From Arthrinium phaeospermum (Eukaryota > Ascomycota > Sordariomycetes > Amphisphaeriales > Apiosporaceae), in contig QYRS01000001.1 of NCBI GenBank assembly GCA_006503535.1, forward strand, positions 3,596,001 to 3,660,000: 64,000 bases of DNA, read 5' to 3'. Below, in pieces: positions 58,585-64,000 of the stretch (position 1 is its first letter; every line of letters begins with the position of its first letter). Made by a program: the position numbers and the translations under genes. The notes beneath the pieces were generated by a model, which was not told the DNA's origin, searched no databases, and saw nothing but the letters and a program-made list of their open reading frames with translations.

Positions 58585-61500
58585 CTTTCTGCCCGTGGCA
58601 TCCGCTCGACGGCACACGCACACACATCCATGAATCCATACGCGACCACGGCGTGATATCTTGCACGACCGTGGCTTGTTTTCTTCTGAGACACCACTAC
58701 AACATCCGTTGCCAGTCCGAGATTGGAATCATCAACGGCTGCCTGCATCGAGCCAACAGGATCCCAGCCCGCCTTGCGTTTTGCTGGCTGTGCTGCTGTC
58801 CCCCCTCCATACCTACCTAACCGTCACCCGTAAGCGCTATTGTATTGTATGATTAAGTGTTTTTCTTGCAGCAACCTTGGGTGGTCCAATGCGACTGGAC
58901 AATTCGATATTTCTTCTTGGTTAATATGCAGCCGCTGTGGACGCCACGATGTGACGGCGGCATGTAGGCATGTCTGAGTCTCTGTGTGTGAACGACAGGC
59001 AAGGGCCAATCTTCGGACAGCCATGAGGTCCAATGGTCAGTACAAGGTTTCCTTACCAAACAAGACAAAAAGGGCTGGAGGAGGGTCGTTGTTTGTCGGG
59101 GATCTACTAGATCCTGCCAGGGGCTTGGATCGATTCGTCCGGGGGTGGTGGTCGAGCCAAGCCTGATGGATGTACTTGCCCAAAAGAGACAAATCCCCGG
59201 GGGGGTCCCGCATGGCCATCTCTCGTCTTTGCAGCATGCCCGCCCAATCTTGTTAAGGTTTTTCCTCCCTATGTTTTGCTTTTTCCCGCCCTTCTTTAAC
59301 GGATAGCGACTTGCATCCCGTCCTGCGCGTAAGAGACAGTTTAGTTTTGTGTAAAACGCCTCGGGGCAGGGTGATGCTGGTTCTGACAGACGGGGAGGTA
59401 ACGTTATGTGTCAGGCCTGCTTGGCCTACTTAGGTACATTAGCCGGGATCACAGAAGGGGACAGAGAGAGAGACAGGGGGGTTAGTAGCGTGCAATGCGA
59501 GCGCGCGCAGCAGGCAAAAAAGCAAGCAAGTATGACCAAAACTCAACGCTCTTCTCTGCTCCTCTGCACTGCACACGATTGCCAATAAGCAATAAGCCGC
59601 CACGTTGCAGTGTCTCCGCATTCTTACGACCCTGTGGCGCTATGTTGCCAAATGCAAAGGACACTCTCGCGTGTCCGCCCCACGGCCCAATGGGAATTCG
59701 AGGAAAGTCGACTTTCTCTCGGACGCAACACCACCCGTTCGTTAGACTGGCCTAGTGGTTCTCGGTGAGACGAACAAATAAGGGACCCCTGGCAGGCATC
59801 CGCGTATATGTCGATCCTTATACGGTGTACTGGGAAGCCTAATAATAGAAGAAGAGAATATAGTGTCCACTTGGCTTCGTTATCGGCGAAAACAAAGACG
59901 TTTAATATCCAAAGTCCGCTCGCGCACCCAGCAAACACCCTATGAGGGGGCACGGGGGTGGGGGACCACGCACCACGGGATGGGGCACACACCTCTTTTT
60001 TTCCCAGAGGGCGGGCCCCCCTTCTCCGGTTTTTCCCTTTGCTTGTTAGTTCCAAAGTTACCGCGCGTTGCAGCAGCAGGCAATATGTAAGGAACTTGCT
60101 GCTGCAGCAGTGCCGGACTTTGATGCTCCCGTGTGGGCTGTGGGCTGTGGGCACAAATCGCGGCCTCTTCCCGGAGAGCGAGGATGGGGTGGCCCAGAGA
60201 AAGTCGCAAACTATGCCCTATACTGACCTTCCCGCTCCATTGTCTCGGGGCCACGCCAAGACATGTTCATATACCGATGTCAACCAACACGAGTCGCGTG
60301 CGTGAAGTGTTGAGACCGCGAGATATCCCGGTTTCCTCCTTTACGCGGGCAAAAGTTGGCAGGCGTTTCCACCCAGCCAGCGGAAATGGCCTGATGTCGA
60401 TGGTGTAGAAAACGACAAATCAGATGGCAGAGTCATGGCCGAGTCAAGGCGGGCGGCTGGTCCCGTCCGCTGCTCGTCATCTGGTCTTAGATATCGTCAT
60501 CATCCTGGCCACCTTCTTCAGAGCCGAGTCGGCTGCTGCTTAGCCAGACATAGACACAGCGATGATGGTGATGATGACCGAGACACCTCGGCTAAGCGTA
60601 ACGTTCACTGAGATGCCGCCACTCGGATGCCGGACGAATGGAATAGGACGCGCAAATGCAATATGCAGAGGAACCCCAGCCCGGATCGCTGTGTACTTCC
60701 TCGGCAACCTGCTTGCAGCGGCTGCTTGCACTTCTGGTCTGCTGATCCGGGTGAGCCACCCGGCCTCTGGGACAGACTGTAATATGCCATGCATGAGGAA
60801 TATGGCCCTACGCCTGTCCTGGGTGTCTAGGCCTTCATGCAAGTTCCAACATCGTACAGCCGCTGGGACCAGGACCGCTTCCCCGACGCCAAATCATAGG
60901 GCTCCCTTCAGCCTTTCCTCCTCTTGGCCTGGGTCCATCTGGGGCGTGGTGTGGTGGTGGATGAGGTCTCGACCGCATGCGCGCATATGTCTGTCTTTGC
61001 CTCCCCCTCGTCTCGCGCCTCGGGCTCCTCTCTTTTGTAAAAGCCGAACTGCCAGTAAGGTCCTGTATATGACGACGATCCTTTCCCGATCGACGTCACT
61101 GGAGACCATGCCGCTCGTCCTCGGCTCAACTCCTTTTTTTCTTTGTTTCTTCTCCTCCCTCTCCCGCAGCGGAAGTCTTGACGAGAAACTGCAAGAGCTA
61201 TTGTCAATCCCCTTCCCGTGCATCATCATCAATAATGGGTAAGAAGGGAGATGGACGAGGAGTGGACCTCAACCCACAACTAGACATGGTGGTCCCTCGA
61301 CGAATCGGAGATCGTGGGCGAGATCCGGCTTTCAGCTATATCGAGTGCCGATCCCGATGAATGATGGGCCTGGCCATGGCCCACGATGCGCTCGATACCC
61401 CATCTGCCGTCCACAATGATCGTCGTCGTCATCCACAGTGTATCGGCGGCGACAAGCCATTCTAGCGTGATCGACTCACGACCATGCAGTCGCTCCACCC

Positions 61501-64000
61501 CTGTCAACTCCAGAAGACGAGAAACGGGTGGTGTTCGGCGAACAGTGACTCGACTCAGTTGCCATCGCGCATGTCGATGTACTCTGGCAGGACAGCAATG
61601 TACCCGATACAATCCTCTCAACAACGGGATGCATCGTGACCAGCTCTGCTCCACACAACCTCGTATCCCCCAGGGGACACTCACGAGGTGTAACCACGAT
61701 ATCAAGACATCGCCTCGGGTCCAGAACAACCGAGGTGGGTTTGCTGTCACGAGTGTCCGTTTTGGCAGTGATCTGCCTCTCCTCAGGGGGACTTGTGATG
61801 ACCTCGCGGTAGCTCAGAGCTCGCTTGTGATAGAAGTGACTCTTACTCTTCATCTCGGGGCCTCCCGGGCTTGGCCATCAACTCCATGATTTCCACGATT
61901 CCCGCGATGTCCGCCATGCGTAGATTAAGACCGGGCCTCAATGGTCGACTGGCATGCCTGGTCAGCAATGAGTAAGGCAGGCCCAGGCTCGGTTAACGGA
62001 CAAAGAAAATCCTCCATAGACCTGACACGTGAGTGTTTTCTTTTGCTGTGACTTGGTAGACTCTCATGGCATCCAGCAGTACTCGATATACAAGCGCTTC
62101 CCCAGCAACTTGTCGCTCAAGTCCACGCTTCTTGCTTTTCCAATGAGGCCTCTGACACACGTGGGTGGGGGAGATGGTGATCATGTTGCTGTAAGGTAGA
62201 GCTTCGGTTATTACTGCCTTGTTTTGGATATTCGAACTTCGGCATGGTTCCTCCATGTCCCTCCATGCGTGTGGGATACTCCTGGCACTCTGGAACAGGG
62301 GCTCACATCAAACATGAGTCAGTGCCAGAAGTTGCAGCTGTAGAGCCCGAGCAATAGTAAACTGTCTCCCACAAACAAACAACAGAGTAACTTCTTCTTT
62401 TGTGTTGCTTCTGGCGTGAGCAAATCTGACAAGTTCGGCTGCAAACAACTTGGTTCGAGAAACTTAGTCGCTCGCAAGTGTTTCCCCTATATCTCCATGG
62501 GCAGCCAAGCACGTTACATGTGGCCCTTTCGTATGCGTTGCAATCGTACCCGACCAGGTCCAAGAAGCGAAGGATCTGTAAGCTTATAGACCCCTTTTGA
62601 TGTCACGAAACATGCGGAATTCTGACGTGTACCAGGACAGGATGCCAAAGTCGACCTGGGTGTTCCCATCCTCTCGCACAGTTGCGGCTGGCATCACTGG
62701 ACCGGGGATCTGTTCCTTTGCTGCGACAAGACCAGGCGGGTGTCGACCGCCACATTGTCGTGGGAAGCCCGCGCTGCATTTGGTCCCTCCTGAGCATAAT
62801 CCGTGTTTGTGCATTTCACAGAAAGGGCTCATGGTTGGATCCTCGCTTCCTCGTCTCCCTCTCGGCCTCTGGCAGAGTCGAAGTGCTGCTGGAGCCACAG
62901 TTGCTGTTGTAGATAGGAGCCACGACGCTCAACCCCTGAGACTGAGGCCGATACTCAACCACTGAAACAGCACCCTAGCTCCAGTGCATCCTCCCAACCC
63001 GACCGCTGACTCCCTCGATCGTTGGATCCTGCCTGGGCCCAGATGTCACTGCTTGTTCGCCAGTACGCCTCGTACCGCAGCACCAAACTGACACATTTGT
63101 CGCCAGCACAAGCAGAAGCCACGGTCCGAGAGTTCTGCGAGTTCGGCCAGCTTAGTCCGAGGACCAGGCGATAGCAGTGAACGGGCACTCGTGGTGTGCG
63201 TTGAGCCGCTGTTCGTGATGGTCAGCGTCAGTCCCTTGGGCCAAGTCAGCCCGGCATGAACGATAGACTCACATCGTGCAGGTAAGTCTTATATAGGCCA
63301 ACGGCGCTCAACAGAGAACCCCGACAGGAAGGACTCGTCAAGCAACCATGAGACGGGGTGTTTGAGCGAGCGCATTGCATGTGTGCGCCAACATGGCTCC
63401 CTTTAACCCCTGATTGCAACTCCAATCCGCTTATCGTCGGTTGCACTCGGGCCTATACATGCTGTGATGGTTATATAGGTCGGGTTCGGCTGCCGCCAAA
63501 ACTTGTTTGCGAAGATGATGGGAAAGCCTGCTCATGCAAAACCAAAAGTGAAGCAAAAGCTGAGGCCGTGTGTTGTTGTTTTATCGACCGGGATCGCTCG
63601 CTGTATTCTTCGTTGTTCGAACCGGTGTGGACAGCGGGAGGGGGCGTGTGGTATGTGTGGTAGGATTTTGTATGTAATAACGCGGCTGGCTATATGGCTT
63701 GGCGGGCGGTGGACAGAGATCCAAAGAGGCAGGCAGGCCAGGGATCGCCCGCGCCAGGGCGGTGGGTCGGTAGTATAGCTTCATGCGCGGCTATATGCGC
63801 CGTCGATCGAGGTTCGTGTCTCCATAAATCTTTTCTTTCTGGCTTTTCCTCTAGTCGCTCTCCCGCCCGCCCCCTGGGTTCCCGTGTCTCGGGCTAAATT
63901 AAGAAAACGTTGGACCGTGTAATTTGACGTTCTGTCAAGTTTTGCTCCAGAAATAGGCGGGCATATACGGAGTAAGTAGGGAGGGAAAAAATAGGCAACC

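Larger units (their letters stand above)
57071..64000. other. Long region without a recognisable gene
   Basis: Nearly 7 kb of normal GC content. Frames up to 226 codons occur (for example 60562-61242 plus, 61280-61750 minus) but overlap on both strands and lack motifs, signal peptides or splice-restored domains. Features seen: a TGACGTCA palindrome at 58030-58037, a CT microsatellite near 58566-58584 and many pyrimidine-rich tracts. It may be long 5' leader and promoter sequence for the minus-strand DNA-binding gene or for a gene beyond the right edge. Confidence 0.45.

Noticed and set aside
60562..61242. 226-codon plus-strand frame as a gene
   Set aside because: No motif, odd composition and overlapping frames on the other strand; insufficient support.
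1..64000. CRISPR arrays, rRNA genes or bacterial-type operons
   Set aside because: No regularly spaced repeats or rRNA signatures; genes are spliced and eukaryotic throughout.

Overview
The window comes from a filamentous ascomycete (Pezizomycotina). The protein-coding genes carry short introns (about 50-125 nt) with GTATGC/GTAAGT-type donors and CTRAY branch points. There is a giant multimodular NRPS gene, a GPI-anchored HsbA-type wall protein, an intron-bearing tRNA-Glu, and a 7-kb AT block with the CpA-poor, TpA-rich composition left by repeat-induced point mutation (RIP). I cannot fix the genus from sequence alone.

Layout. 1-4.6 kb: the 3' end of a HET-like gene, then two minus-strand genes (a helical plus ubiquitin-like-domain protein and an unrecognised protein). 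4.6-8.6 kb: no recognisable gene. 8.7-11 kb: an HsbA-family wall protein and a secreted cysteine-repeat protein. 12.1 kb: tRNA-Glu(CUC) with an intron. 12.7-38.6 kb (minus): one NRPS of about 8,500 residues. 38.6-40.8 kb: shared divergent promoter. 40.8-46.5 kb (plus): a 17-exon ABCC transporter of 1,499 residues. 47.2-54.2 kb: RIP-destroyed element with terminal inverted repeats. 56.3-57.1 kb (minus): a CENP-B/Abp1-like DNA-binding protein. 57.1-64 kb: no recognisable gene.

The centre of interest is the biosynthetic pair. I read the NRPS as T0-C1-A1-T1-E1-C2-A2-T2-C3-A3-T3-E2-C4-A4-T4-C5-A5-T5-E3-C6-A6-T6-C7, with no thioesterase. Epimerases sit in modules 1, 3 and 5, so a hexapeptide of alternating D and L residues is expected, probably released as a macrocycle by the terminal condensation domain. 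The extra T0-C1 at the N-terminus is unusual. The divergent ABCC pump is the obvious candidate for export or self-protection.

Caveat: between about 28.9 and 34 kb the NRPS reading frame is broken by about a dozen single-base indels, mostly losses and several in G/C runs, and by an imperfect 150-bp tandem duplication. Outside that zone there are only two such breaks (38.18 and 20.12 kb). This could be assembly error or real decay; the sequence alone cannot decide.
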